Shown here in pieces: positions 1 to 11,340 of a stretch of 64,000 nt of DNA. The notes beneath the pieces are model-generated. The model made no database searches. It had not been told where the DNA came from and worked only from the letters and a program-made list of their open reading frames with translations. The DNA lies in NCBI GenBank assembly GCA_030549775.1, contig CM060177.1:59088638-59152637 (forward strand), read 5' to 3'. The position numbers and the translations under genes were made by a program. The stretch is from Tamarix chinensis. Its lineage: Eukaryota; Streptophyta; Magnoliopsida; Caryophyllales; Tamaricaceae. How positions within the stretch are numbered: the first letter of the stretch is position 1; each line of letters begins with the position of its first letter.

Positions 1-289
1 GGTGATAACACCAAACATAATTAACTTCCAATATTAATGAAATTTGGTGTTTCCAAGTGATAACAACAAACACATGACAAAGCATAAAAGCCACCAACTA
101 GGTGTTTACAGATGACACCAAACTTAATCGAATTCAAGTCACAAATACCATAATGGTTGTTCTTATTAAATTAGGGTAACCATAGTTGAAATCATAATTT
201 AAATGTTTTAAATACATGGAAGTATCAACTAAAAATTCCTAAGAGAAACATAATAATTTATAAATAAACTAGGTGACATTTAGTAGAAC

Positions 290-745
290 ATTTGATCCGT
301 CCCTGGGACCATTCGACTAGTTTGGTCATACTAGACCTAAACCCAAAGAACACTAGAGAACTGATGGACGTGTTAGCCTCACTGATCAACTGTTCATGGG
401 AGCCAGTTGATAAGTTTGGTCCAACTAGTCAATGGGTCTACGTAGAAACCAACCCATTTTAGCCTATAGAGAAACCTGTCGATAAATTTGACCAACAAAT
501 TGACTGGTCATAGAAACCATTCGACTAGTTTGGTCCAACCGGTCGATAGTTCTAAGTAGAAACCAAACCATTTTTATCTACATGGAAACTAGTTGATGGT
601 TTTGACTGACCTATTGAATGTTCATGAAAACTAGTTGACTAGTTTATCAAACAAACCGATCGATCTCACGACCAACCAATCCAAACCATTTGACTACTCG
701 CATAACCAGTCAATGGGTTTAACAAATCAATTAACTAGTTTGGGA
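290..745. repeat. irregular CTAGT/GACTAG-rich short repeat
   Basis: Variants of a motif such as CGACTAGTTTGGTC and its complement (CCAACTAGTCAA) recur many times at irregular spacing, in both orientations, interrupted by AGAAACCAAMCCATTTT blocks. Similar motifs occur at 2165-2265 and at 62665-62770, always in the same repeat family. It looks like degenerated tandem, partly palindromic sequence inside an LTR; no function can be assigned. Confidence 0.5.
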
Positions 746-760
746 AAAACATTACCCTAA

Positions 761-1010
761 TTGCTCATTTGGTATGGGGGTAATAGGGGTAGAAAAATTA
801 CCCCCATATTTTATATATCTTATATAATTTATTTAAAATTAAATATTTTTATTCTAATAAATACCCATTTTAGATCTTAATTTGATCTAAAATGGGAAAA
901 AATGGGCATTTCATTAAAAATATATTTATTATTATTAAATACTTAATATAAGAGGTGTAAAATAGAGGGGAAATTTTTCCACCCCTATTACCCCTATACC
1001 AAACAAGCCC
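761..1010. mobile_element. 250-bp Tourist-like (PIF/Harbinger) MITE
   Basis: The ends form terminal inverted repeats: left TTGCTCATTTGGTATGGGGG, right (reverse complement) GGGCTTGTTTGGTATAGGGG, continuing with TAATAGGGGTNGAAAAATT on both sides. The element is flanked by a direct TAA at 758-760 and 1011-1013, the 3-bp TWA target duplication of PIF/Harbinger elements. The interior is AT-rich with no ORF. The GGGCNTGTTTGG-type terminus agrees with this superfamily. Inference: non-autonomous, mobilised by a transposase encoded elsewhere. Confidence 0.8.
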
Positions 1011-2339
1011 TAACTGGCAATATACACACCAAAATTTACCACACTTTACCATATTAATCCTAGCATGCTTTTATGTTGTAACACACATAAAAATGTATGT
1101 TGTACACAAAGAATCACATGGATACATGGTAATGTGCATACTCAAACAAATAATTCTCAAATGGTCAATTTATGCTTGAAATCAATGAAATCTAGCAATG
1201 TTAATTTTTAAAGAATTATACCACATGCTCAGATAATAGAATAAAAATTATATCATCCTCATATATACACTAAACACATGGAACTTCAATAAACAACAAA
1301 ACCCTATTTATGTTATAGATAAGAATGCCTTACCTTCAAGGAATTATTCTAGCACAAAATCTCCTACATGATAGCTATCTAGTAAAATGTCGATTCCTAA
1401 TAAAATCAAAGTTAAAGAAATTAAAACTCATCTTTCAAAAATTCATTAAAATCAAGGAAAAATCGAGATAATAAGAAGAAGAAGAACACAAAACACCACC
1501 TTTTTTATATCAAAAATAGGGTGTTAGGGAGAGATTTGAAATCTTCAACCTTTCTCAACCTTAATTCTTCCTTGCTTCAGGAAATCTAGAGAGAAATAAA
1601 ACCAAGATTAGAAGAAGGGAAAGGAATACAATGCTCACACAAAGAGGGGAGAAAACTAGTGCAAATCTCTATCTTTCTTAGCAGAGAGAATAAAAGGGAA
1701 AAATGAAGGGATACTCAAAACTAAAAGATAAAGAATGAAATGGATTAGATATGAAAGTTAAAAAAGCAAGGATAGGTGGTCATTCATAGGAGAGAGGGAG
1801 ATGACACTAGTAAGGTTGAGTGTAGCCAACCACGAAGTGGGATCTAACTTGATGGGGTGATGGTGGGAATGAGTGTAGTTAGGAACAGGCATGGTAGTGG
1901 GTTGGTGAGTTAGGTCAATCTTATAGCCCAGATACAAGAAGAGAGAGGGATAGGTGAAGGAGAAGAGAAAAGGTGAGGCTTGCCTCAAAAGTGCTTTTTA
2001 GGAAAATTTTAGCTAATTAAATTTTATAATGATCCAAATAATGTGAAAATAATCTCAAAGCACTAAAATATACTTTATAACACAATTGTACTCTACTCAA
2101 AAGTTTTCAATATTATTAGAGAGAATTTGTAATAAAAATAAAAGATGGATCTAAAATTGTAGGATAACCAATTGATGGGTTTGGGCGAACTAGTTGAGTG
2201 GTTTATCGAGAACAAAAATTTAGTGCACCAATTGATCAGTTAAGTAAATTAGTTAAATCGGTACACCTAAAATTCACATTTCATTAGAATTTGAAGCCAT
2301 TCTAAAACTAGAATTAATTTATTTTATATGAACATAATT

Positions 2340-3796
2340 TTAAATACATTTAGAGGGATATTGGGATGGGGTATTAGAATACCAATGCATAACGATAACA
2401 TAGTATCCTACCGACTATCAAATTAGGGATGCAAAGGTTCCCTTGTCACACTAGTACACAAAGGTAACATAGAACCCTATTGACAATGACACCAAATTCA
2501 TAAGTATACATACCCTCTATTAGGTTTGTAGAGATAAATAAAGTAGGATATAGGGCTTGACTAGGGCACTAAGGCATGATATAAAAATACATAGAAAATC
2601 ATGGGCTAAACTAAGTCTTTAGGGTAGTGACCCCTAAAGAGACATTACTCCCAATCTCGAGGTATTTAAATTTAGGTATTAGTATTTTATAATCTCAGCC
2701 ATAAAACCATATATCAATCACAATAATCAAAATTTTCATACTTAACCATTTTTGCTCATTTCCAAGAGTCATAGACAATCATAATCAAGACCGATATCAA
2801 TTTCAACAATAGAAATCTACTAAGTACATCCCAAGCTTTATTATTCACACTCAGGCACTTTAGGTTAAAAATGACAAAAATACCTGGGGGAAAAAAGCTA
2901 CCACATTATCATCCATTTCTATTATATATTTTATTTTATTTATCAAATTATCATAAAAAGATACATATCATAATTAAATTAGCTATCATGTAACTAAAAT
3001 TTAAGACACACCAAATTATCATTTATCCCTTAAACACAATTTCACGCATAAAGTCCAAATATGCATTTTTAAAACACCAAAACACATATTCTCATATTTA
3101 TCAAGAAATAAAAAATATCAATCATATTTATTAGAATAATCATCATGGTACACTCAAAAGTACCAAAGTACCCTTAGACCATAAAATATTATTAATTAAT
3201 CTAAAATTTTTTTTATCTAAAATATCAAATCACTTACTACAATACTTACTAATAATTAGCACATATTAGGAATTCCTATTAAGATTAAATATCATGATAA
3301 AATTAAATGACCAAGATTCCCGTAGGGTACATGATAATAATAATTATGCTACAAGTATATCTATACAAGCCCAACCTATCATTTTCACATGTACATATCA
3401 TAGAAAAAACTCTTCCAGACAATAGAACCATTTTAATCATACTTTTATAAACATAATATTTAACATGGGATAATATTCTTCCTTTTTTTATTCTCATGAT
3501 AACAATTATAAATATATAATTATATGTAACAAATCTTACTTAACACAATTTACATATAAAAATCCTAATATGCTATCATGTGATATCTAAACATTTTAGC
3601 AGAGCATAAAGGTTATAGTATAACAGAAATAGTTGTCACTATTTACGTATGAAACCTTAATGTGGTAATATACGATATCCAAACATTTTAGTAGTGTATA
3701 AAAGTTACCTAATTTCTAGAAAAAGTATAACTTATCGGTAACCTCCTAAAAATTATTATGCTCTGTTAATAAAAATTTTGTACCTTAAAATTATAA
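2340..3796 (-). repeat. LTR-type repeat R1, first part, interrupted at 3797
   Basis: Non-coding and AT-rich. It is clearly homologous to 41990-43077 plus 46734-47085 in the long LTR of the element at 39000-48838 (for example the region with CACTTTAGGTTAAAAATGAC, and ACCACATTATCATCCATTTC). The stretch at 3430-3500 runs uninterrupted through the point where the other copy holds a solo LTR, so it is the empty-site paralogue for that insertion. Orientation is given by analogy with that LTR. Confidence 0.6.
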
Positions 3797-5207
3797 TGAT
3801 GCATATAGGAAAAAATTGGGTCATGCTAAGAGTTGATGATGGAATTTTGGGTTAAATTCCAAAAAAAGGAAAATTTTAGAAATGAGATGAAGAAGATAAG
3901 GATAATATGATCTTTGGTAGCTATTTATATCATATACTTGAATATACCACCTAAGGTATTCAACACTTAGAATAAAATCAACAAGATTTTGGAAGATAGA
4001 AATGTAACACTCATGTACTAGAGTTTGAAGGAAGAAACACAAGGCTTCATGGCTAAACAAATGAAAACCAAGTTGTCTTTTCATCCCATGATTTGTCCCA
4101 CTTTTATAGGAGTATGTAGGACACTTAATTACAAGCTAATTAACCATTATAATGAACTAATATTCCTATCTCATCTAGTTACTTATGATTTGAATTGACA
4201 TTAGAAATAATATTATTTGAGTTCAGCCATATGGGGGACTGACTTGAGTTCCCAAAACTAGATACAAAGCACTTAGTAGCAAATAAAAGCAAGGTAAGGC
4301 ATATTAAAAATATATATAACATCTATAAACATAAATGGTAGGGAATAAAGGTTCTTTTTGGTTGTAAGTAACCAAATACTGCAAACAATGTCTTCTAGCC
4401 TTCCAACCATATGCCAAGGCCTAATTTATTTAGCCAAAAATACTATAAATGACATGACCATGCTCTTAAAAATGACTTGCATTTAACTCACCATGTGACT
4501 CCTAAAATATATGCAACATCTCCCTTGTTTGTATATCTTTATTTGAATTGAAATAACACAAATAAAAGTGCTGAAAATGTGTCAAAATCATCCCAAATTC
4601 ATTCCCTCTTTGGTTGGTTGTTATGCCTTAATTTATTGAATGGACATAAAAACACAATGTTGAAAATGAAGGTGAGCTACTAGTAAAACATGATTCTTAA
4701 TGACTCCATTCTTTTTGGTATAGGGTTGTTTGTGGCAGCCAGTAATCTTGTGAAAAGGATTTGATAATTCTTGAAAAGGACTTGAAAGAATCACTGCTAT
4801 CTCCCTTGATTCCATGCAAAACAACACCAAAATGGTTGTTGCCCTTATTTATTTTTAAGCCTTATTTTTAAATTAAAAATACTAAATTTTGATGCAAAAA
4901 AATGATGGGGTTGTTAAAGATTCGTGGATCCTTCTTGGTTCCATCAAGCAAACCTTTGATCTCTATTGAAGTTACTAAAGATGTTGAAGTTGATCACCTA
5001 AGAGGATGGGGTTGAAGTTAATGCTTAATAGCTTCCTTGAAATTTTTATGGATCATTAAACATTTAATGATGACACACTCTTCATAATATGGTTCCTTCA
5101 AAATAATGAGCTTGAAAACAGATCCTAGATGCATATTTAGGGAATCAACCAAATTGTTATATTTTTCATAACAAATGTCAAAAATGATGGTTAATGCTCC
5201 CACATCA
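3797..5207 (-). repeat. 3' LTR of the 3797-8048 element
   Basis: It begins on the minus strand with TGATGTGGGAGC and ends TATGCATCA. A TATA-like box (TATAAAAG on the minus strand, 4101-4108) is conserved in the partner LTR. The minus-strand LTR start resembles the LTR start TGATGYRGGAGCAGAG of the element at 49016, suggesting the same lineage. Confidence 0.8.
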
Positions 5208-5218
5208 AACTCCCCGGG
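5208..5218 (-). other. polypurine tract of the 3797-8048 element
   Basis: On the minus strand this reads CCCGGGGAGTT directly before the 3' LTR, the expected site of plus-strand priming. The element at 49016 has the very similar CCGGGGAGAA in the same place. Confidence 0.6.
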
Positions 5219-5500
5219 TTGTTGAGGATTCAACCTGTTGAATCCAACATTAGCTTGGCACTTGATATAATTTTCTCTAAAAATTAGTTGGACACAGGAT
5301 ATAAGAACAAGTTGTATCCAAACATAATAGGACTTATGATAATTGATTTTGAATAAGGAACAGGGTTCCTCATCAATAATAAACATAAGATGAGAATGGT
5401 AGAGGCGTAGCTTAAAATCATGAAGGCTAAACCATATGTAGAGATTCCAATCAAAGTTTTTAAAGTGAAGTTTTGAGACACTTTATTTTTCATCAAAACT
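5219..5500 (-). pseudogene. degraded 3' coding tail of the non-autonomous element
   Basis: On the minus strand a frame at 5018-5386 runs from the interior into the LTR and contains NPQQPGEFDVGAL just before the polypurine tract. The pol gene of the element at 49016 ends with the comparable NSNQPGENDVGA at the same position. Inference: this is the remnant C-terminal coding end of a gypsy polyprotein or a co-evolved tail. It is separated from the ORF at 5537-6154 by stop codons. No domain is recognised. Confidence 0.35.
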
Positions 5501-5536
5501 CATGTATCCACGTTTTAGAGGTTGTGGCTCATAGTG

Positions 5537-6154
5537 TTAAAAAGCATTGTTCACAAATTCACTCACCTTAGGATAGAAATGGAAGTTTAAGGCATTCACA
5601 CGACCATTATTTTCATCAAAGGGTAATAAATGAATGTTTTGTGTATCTACTTTAATGTTATATGGCTTAACTTCATCAAAAAGTTTCACAAATTCATAGG
5701 TTAAGAATTTTTGATGTACAAATAAGCTCATTAAAGAGAATGGTTGAATACCTAACTTGTTAGTGTGGTAAATATTTTCAATGAAAAGTAATTGGTTTAT
5801 GATTTTTTCAAAAGGTGGTAAGAAAAGGATGGTGTTTTCAATGTCTAAAGAATATTTCCAACCATTTCTTTTCACAAAATCTAGAACACACCATGGTACC
5901 CTAGGAGGAATAACAAGCATATTTAGGGGAACTATATGAAGAACTTTATTAAAACTAGTACTTCTCATAGAAAAAGAAGTAAAAGTATCAATATTTACCT
6001 CATGCATACATTCAAATTTTATTTTTTGTTGAGGGTCATGGAGGTGGTAATGTGAGGTTTCAACATGTTTAATTTTCTTCAAAGGTGAGGAAGTAGATTC
6101 ACTAAGATGGCCTTTAATAACCAATAGGGACTCTTCATCAAATAAAGGAATCAT
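5537..6154 (-). CDS. unrecognised 205-aa ORF inside the non-autonomous LTR element
   Basis: An uninterrupted minus-strand frame of 205 codons starts MIPLFDEESLLVIKG and ends FVNNAF. It is rich in hydrophobic and aromatic residues with HYHLHD, VPWCVLDFV and FLPPFEKIINQLLF segments. I see no zinc knuckle, DSG protease, YXDD reverse transcriptase, or integrase signature, no signal peptide and no clear membrane helix. A related frame continues upstream (6155-6400) after a frameshift, so the annotated ATG is probably not the ancestral start. It could be an accessory or env-like ORF, a remnant of a gypsy polyprotein too diverged to recognise, or captured host sequence. No function is proposed. Confidence 0.4.
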   Translation of the reverse strand: MIPLFDEESLLVIKGHLSESTSSPLKKIKHVETSHYHLHDPQQKIKFECMHEVNIDTFTSFSMRSTSFNKVLHIVPLNMLVIPPRVPWCVLDFVKRNGWKYSLDIENTILFLPPFEKIINQLLFIENIYHTNKLGIQPFSLMSLFVHQKFLTYEFVKLFDEVKPYNIKVDTQNIHLLPFDENNGRVNALNFHFYPKVSEFVNNAF

Positions 6155-6400
6155 CTTATTGTATTTTGAATGACATCTTCAACTTTTAAATCAAAAGCCC
6201 CTTTACATTCTTCATGAGAAATAACATTAAGCTTTTCATTTTTGTCTTTTTGAATCTTCTATTTTTCCTTCAACAATTGAATGATGGCATCAAGTTCTAC
6301 ATCGGTTACCTCTTTGTTAGAATGCATGGGTTTACATTGGCCAATTTCAAGATATTTTTGGTATTTATTAGAATAGCTACCATTAAAGTATAATGGTTAC
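6155..6400 (-). pseudogene. upstream coding remnant joined by a frameshift to the 205-aa ORF
   Basis: On the minus strand, in another frame, the translation contains KYQKYLEIGQCKPMHSNKEV, then DVELDAIIQLLKEK, a stop, and ECKGAFDLKVEDVIQN, running into the start of the 205-aa ORF. The composition looks like real protein rather than noise. One stop and one frame change separate it from the downstream ORF. It is not assigned to a known family. Confidence 0.35.
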
Positions 6401-6620
6401 ATTTTACCTTTTTTGAATTTTATTAGGTATGGGAAAAGGGTAAGTGAAAATGGGGTTAATTGTGTGTGAATGATGGTTAGGGGTTGAAGTTTGTGTGGGG
6501 TTGGGTGATATGGATGAAAATAGAAAGGAAATAATTAAAAATAAATGATGATGATATAAAGGGATGGATGGGATAACACAAATGTGGAGATTAAATGATA
6601 GTACCCAATTTATAAATTTT

Positions 6621-6637
6621 GAGCTGTGATACAAATT
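6621..6637 (-). other. primer binding site of the 3797-8048 element
   Basis: The minus strand reads AATTTGTATCACAGCTC immediately after the 5' LTR. This is close to TTGGTATCAGAGC, the initiator-methionine tRNA complement used by many plant gypsy elements, with a few substitutions. Confidence 0.6.
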
Positions 6638-8048
6638 TGATGCATATGGGCAACAAATTGGGTTATGCTAAGAGTTGATGATGAAATTTTGGGTTGAATT
6701 CTAAACAAGGAAAATTTCATAAATGATATGAAGAGGAAGATGATAATATAATCCTTGGTAGCTCGTTAGATCATCTACTTGAAGATACCACCTAAGGTAT
6801 TGAATACTTAGGATAAAATTAGCAAGATTTTGAAAGATGGAAATTCAAAACTCCTGCACTAGAGTTTGAAGGAAGAAACATAATGCTTAATGGCTAAACA
6901 AATAACATCTAAGTTATCTTTTCATCCCATGATTTGTCGCACTTTTATAGGAGTATGTAAGACACTTAGTTACTAGCTAACCAACCATTATAATGAACTA
7001 ATAATCCTAACTCATCTAGTTACTTAGGATTTAACTTGATCTTAGAAGCAATGAAATTCAAGTTCAGCCATATGGGGGACTGACTTGAGTTCCCTAAATG
7101 AGATATAAGGAACTTAGTAGTAAATAAAAGACAATTAAAACTTACTAAAAACATATATAAAATCTATAAACATAAATAGCGGGGAACAAAGGTTCTTTTC
7201 CATTGTAAGTAACCAAATAATGCAAACTATGTCTTCTAGCCTTCCATACATCTCCCATGGCCTGATTTGTTTAGCTAAAAATATTGAAAATGACCTAACT
7301 AGGCTATTAATAATGACTCTCATTTGACTCACCATGTTACTCCGAAAATGGCTGCTACATCTCCATTATTTGTATGTCTTTAATTGAATTTAAATAACCT
7401 AAATAAAAGTGTTGAAAATGTGTCAAAATTATCCCAAATTCATGCCCTCCTTGGTTGGTTATTATTCCTTGATTTATTAAATGGACATGAAAATACAATG
7501 TTGAAAATGAATGTGGGCTACTCTTAAAACATGATTCTTCATATCTCCATTCTTTATGGTGTAGGGTTGTTTTTGGTAGCCATAGATATTGTGAAAAAGA
7601 TTTTAGAATACTAAAAAAGGACTTGAAAGAATTAGTACTATCTCCCTTGATACCATGCAAAACAACACCAAAATGGTTGTTGCCCTTCTTTGTTATCAAG
7701 CCTTGTTTTTAAATTAAAAATACTAAATTTTGATCTCGAAAATGATGGGGGTTGTTGAAGATTTGTGGCTCCCTCTTGTTCCCATCAAGCAACCCTTTGA
7801 GCCATATTGAGGTCATTGAAGATGTTGAAGTTAATCACATAAGAGGATGGGGTTGAAGTTGATGCTGGATGGCTGCCTTAGAATTTGTATGGATCATTAA
7901 ACATTTAATGATGACACATTCTTCATAATATGGTTCATTTGAAAGAATGAGCTAGAAAAAAGTTCCTAGATGCATGTCTATGGAATCAACCAAATTGTTA
8001 TATTTTTTATAACAAATATACAAAATGATGGTTAATGTTCTCGCATCA
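6638..8048 (-). repeat. 5' LTR of the 3797-8048 element
   Basis: The same 1411-bp length as the partner LTR, with matching ends. The conserved TATA-like box is at 6942-6949 (minus strand TATAAAAG). The target duplication TATAA follows at 8049-8053. Confidence 0.8.
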
Positions 8049-8053
8049 TATAA

Positions 8054-9083
8054 TAAAATAACCATATTAATATTTGATTGATAAAATGATAATTTTTATT
8101 AAAAATATTCACTAATCATAGACTTACCAAAATACCCTTACATATTAACAAGTACCAAAATAATTTTTAAATCAAAGCATAACTCATGTTGTATGCACAA
8201 TGTGAGCTATGCATACACATGAGGATTCAGAGCTTGTTGGTGATGGTTGAAGATGGTTGTTGGGTGATGCTATTTCAAATGATAGGTGTAGGGGGATTTA
8301 GTGGGAGGTGAAGGTAGTAGTGGCTCAATGGTCTGGTGTAAGAGGTGGGTGTTGCTTGAGATAGTCGTGCAATAGAACAAGAGACTAGGCTAGGAGGTAG
8401 GGGAGGGGAAATGGAGAAGAGGAAAAGGAGAGGAAGAAGAGGGAAGGGTTGGTGATGGGATGGCTACCAGTGTGATAGCTACGAGGTGGTGGAGGTAATG
8501 GTGGAGTCAAGGAGATGGTAATGACAAAAACTATCATTATCCAAGGGTGTTGCTATAGGAGAAGAAGATAGTGCAAGGGGGCATAGATGGGCAGAAATTT
8601 CTATAAGGAAAAAAAGGAGGAAAAATAGGGTGGTAAGAGAGAAGGAAGAAGGTGGGAAAAAGAGAAGAAGATTAACAACAGTTAGGCGAGGAAGGTTCTG
8701 GTGGTGTTGTTTGGATGAGAAAATTTAGTAAGGAAAGGAGGGGGTTGCTCATGATGCACGTCTACATGTAAGGGGGTGTATGTGTATACATACATATATA
8801 CATGCATATAGTTGGGGTGAAGGGTAGGGAACCAACGTAGGAGAGGCTTAGGCATGCAATGTGCATATAGGAATCATAGAAGAAGATGATGGGTGTAAGT
8901 GAGGGAGTTCAGGTGATGGCTAAGATTAGTATTGTGCATAGGGGTGGGTAATGACAAGGTCCATATAGCTAGCAAAGATTATGTATGGTGGTTGCTTTAG
9001 GTTAGAGGAGTGGTCATAGGAGCCAGAAATGGATGGGGAAATAGGACATGTGAGGGAGACGGGGAGGGTTGTTTGGCTTGAAC
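8054..9083 (-). repeat. LTR-type repeat R1, second part
   Basis: Continues R1 after the insertion at 3797-8048. It matches 47085-48160 of the long LTR (ATATTAATATTTGATT, then the GGTGATGG- and GAAGAGG-rich stretch). It stops at about 9083, where a plus-strand Tekay-type LTR begins. The G/A-rich composition yields meaningless open frames on the complement. Confidence 0.6.
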
Positions 9084-9877
9084 TATAATATACCAAAAAT
9101 TTACGTAGTCTAATCCCGCATCATTAGTGCCCTAATATAATGTTAATCTCAATAAATATTATGCTAGCCTTAATCTAACTCCTTAATCCTATAATTTTAA
9201 TTGATTCCAAAAACCTTAACTTTGATAAACCATCATTCGTAAACCAAAATCAAAACTCGCTAAAGTTTCTGCTAATCCTAATTACCTTTAGCTAATATAA
9301 AATAACCCTAAACTAATCCCCCAACCCTTCTATTTTCTTTATCACCGTCTTTTTCTTTCTCCTTTTCTTTTCCCTCTTTTCTTCCTCGTGCCAAACTTGA
9401 TATGCAATTCCTGAATCTACGAAACTTACACCATCACCTTTCTGCATCTATCACCCATTACCTTACCTCTTTATTTTTTTTTCTTTTCTTCTTCTCCTTC
9501 TCCTTCTGCATCCTTATCCTTGCCTGACTACACCCCATCGCACAATCTACACACTCACTTTCCCCCTACCATTTTTCTTCTTCTCATGCAATACTTCAAT
9601 CAAACATCACCACCCTCACCTTATAGCTATTACCCTACCCTAACTATCCCTTGCAACCATCACCATCACCATCACATTGTAACTACATAATCACCACCAT
9701 CACCATCTCATGCCAACACCCCCTTTTCTTTTTCTTCTTCCCCAACTCACACCACACATGCACATATGTACGTATATATATACCTCTCACTCTCCATATT
9801 TCTCTTTGGTTTTGCCTCACTCTACTAATATTTGTGCCATAAAGCCATTACGGAGCTCCCTCTTCATTCTCCTTTCC
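9084..9877 (+). repeat. left part of a split Tekay-type LTR (host of the 9878 element)
   Basis: It starts TATAATATACC, comparable to the TATAATACC start of the solo LTR at 58733, and the next 780 bp follow that LTR in order (CCTTAATCTAACTCC-type AT-rich start, then C/T-rich sequence, TGTGCCAT, GAGCTCCCTCTTC). It is interrupted at 9877 by the minus-strand element and resumes at 20247. No gene. Confidence 0.65.
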
Positions 9878-10021
9878 TGTAACACCCCCAAAATTTACAC
9901 ATTTGTTTTTAAAACAATACTTATAAATTAGAATCGTAAATTCTGGGGATGCCATTGCCACACTTAGTACCAGACCAATTTACTCATACTGTTCCAGTAC
10001 CAAGTGCTAAGGCTAAGAAAA
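9878..10021 (-). repeat. 3' LTR remnant (144 bp) of the 9878-20241 element
   Basis: Aligns with 12660-12800, the last part of the 5' LTR: TGTAACACCCC start, then CCACACTTAGTACCA and ACCAAGTGCTAAGGCTAA in the same order. Homology stops at about 10021, where RT coding sequence begins, marking a deletion breakpoint. Confidence 0.75.
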
Positions 10022-10890
10022 CACTACAGATAACATTATGCCACAATCTTAGCTGGGTCCACATCCACTCCCTTAGCTGATACAATGTGACTGAGGAAGG
10101 CTACCTCCTAGAGCTAAAACCCGCACATTGACAGATTCACATACAGATGATGTTCTCTCAGTGTGCTCAAAATGGTGCATAGATGTTGCTTGTGCTCCTT
10201 GTTTCCTTGGGAATACACTAGAATATCATGAATAAATACCACCACAAACTGGTCAAGGAAAGGTCTGAATATCCTCATCATCAAATCTAGGAACACTACG
10301 GGGGCATTTGTAAGTCCAAATGGCATCACCGTAAATTCATAATGCCCATATCGGGTCCAGAATGCAATCTTCATAAGATCAAAATCATCGATCCTTAATT
10401 GATGGTACCCAGACCTCAGGTCAATCTTGGAGAACACTATAGCACCCTTTAGCTGATCAAATAAATCATCAATCCTCAGGAGTGGGTATCGGTTCTTCAC
10501 CGTTAACTAGTTCAACCCTCGATAATCAATGCACAGATGGAGACTACCATCCTTCTTCTTCACAAACAATACTGGTGCTCCCCACGGCGATACACTCGGC
10601 TATATGTATCCGTGCTCTAATAGTTCCTCCAACTGGGCCTTCAACTCTTTCAATTACACCTGTGCCATCCTGTATGGTGCCTTGGAAACAGGCTCAGCTC
10701 TCGGCACTAACTCTATCTTGAAGTCAATTTCCTGAACCAGAGGCATACCTTGTATTTCTTCTGGGAACATGTCTAGAAATTCTTTAACCACTAGTATGCT
10801 ATCTAGTGCGGTCAAATATTTGTTGAGCTCCTGCACACTGCATAAATATAGAGAATACCCCTTCTTGATCAAAGTGTGGAATGCAACCAC
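10022..10890 (-). pseudogene. reverse transcriptase (Ty3/gypsy, Tekay-like), broken
   Basis: RNA-templated DNA polymerase part of gypsy pol. On the minus strand the translation shows FPEEIQGMPLVQEIDF and LVPRAEPVSKAPYRMA upstream, [39 protein letters not shown], and the catalytic box [12 protein letters not shown]. The second half of the catalytic Asp pair is H (FIHD instead of FIDD), so the enzyme would be dead even without the stop codons between 10500 and 10654. The frame continues past 10114 as VSAKG and DPAKIV and is cut at the deletion near 10022. RNase H and integrase are absent. A homologous fragment on the plus strand (32295-34480) keeps FIDD. Confidence 0.85.
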
Positions 10891-11340
10891 TCACACTACC
10901 TTAGAAGTCAGCTCGGGCCGAGTCTTCTGGTACAAAACCCTAGCTCCTTTCAGGCCTAGCAAAATCACCCTCTCCTGGGCATAATCAATAACCGATTTAT
11001 ACCTCCCCAACATATCCATGCCCAGAATCACATCAAAATATTTCATATTCATCCTGACTAGATCTACTAGGAAGTCTACCCCTCCTATATCTAAGGCCAT
11101 ATCGGAAAACATTTGACTACACTCCATCTTGTCGCCAGACGAAAGCATAACAGATAGCTCTACTCTAGCAGATGGTGACAATCCAGCCTTAGCAGCAAAA
11201 GTAGAGGAAATGAAAGACAACGTGGCACTCGAATCAAATATAACATATTGTTGCAATGAATAAATGGTGAACAAACAAGTAATGACGTCCAACTGTCGGT
11301 CTGCCTCTGCCTGACTAATAACATTCAGGTACCCTCTTGA
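10891..11340 (-). pseudogene. aspartic protease (Ty3/gypsy, Tekay-like), active site altered
   Basis: Retroviral-type protease that would process the polyprotein. The minus-strand frame carries VIFDSSATLSFIS, where the family active site is D-S/T-G-A; the glycine is replaced by serine. Downstream come MLSSGDKMECSQ, GVDFLVDL, and FDVILGMDMLGRY, the usual second half of the domain. It is open for 133 codons but follows stops in gag and precedes stops in RT. The close homologue at 32586 has DSR here, so both copies have lost the glycine. Confidence 0.8.

Larger units (their letters stand above)
1..2339. repeat. old LTR-derived repeat, left end of window
   Basis: No coding potential is seen apart from chance frames. 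The stretch at about 1370-2280 matches, as reverse complement, 62641-63360 plus 63796-64000 near the other end of the window (for example the run leading into TTTTAGCTAA and the CTAGT-rich part). The match defines a repeat family present twice in opposite orientation. A MITE sits at 761-1010. The part at 1440-1980 is a purine-rich strand (GAGAG, AAGAAG), whose complement resembles the C/T-rich leader of the LTR families elsewhere in the window. The exact element type is not clear; LTR origin is inferred from its continuity with 2340-3796. Confidence 0.5.
3797..8048 (-). mobile_element. non-autonomous LTR retrotransposon, complete, TSD TATAA
   Basis: Two direct repeats of 1411 bp each (3797-5207 and 6638-8048) bound a 1430-bp interior. 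Both LTRs start TGATGCATA on the plus strand and end CATCA. A 5-bp target duplication TATAA lies at 3792-3796 and 8049-8053. A primer binding site at 6621-6637 and a polypurine tract at 5208-5218 put the element on the minus strand. The interior has no RT, integrase or RNase H; it holds one unrecognised ORF and degraded coding sequence. The insertion splits repeat R1, whose homologue at about 47085 is continuous. The LTRs differ at many positions (roughly 85-90% alike by eye), so it is older than the element at 49016. Confidence 0.85.
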
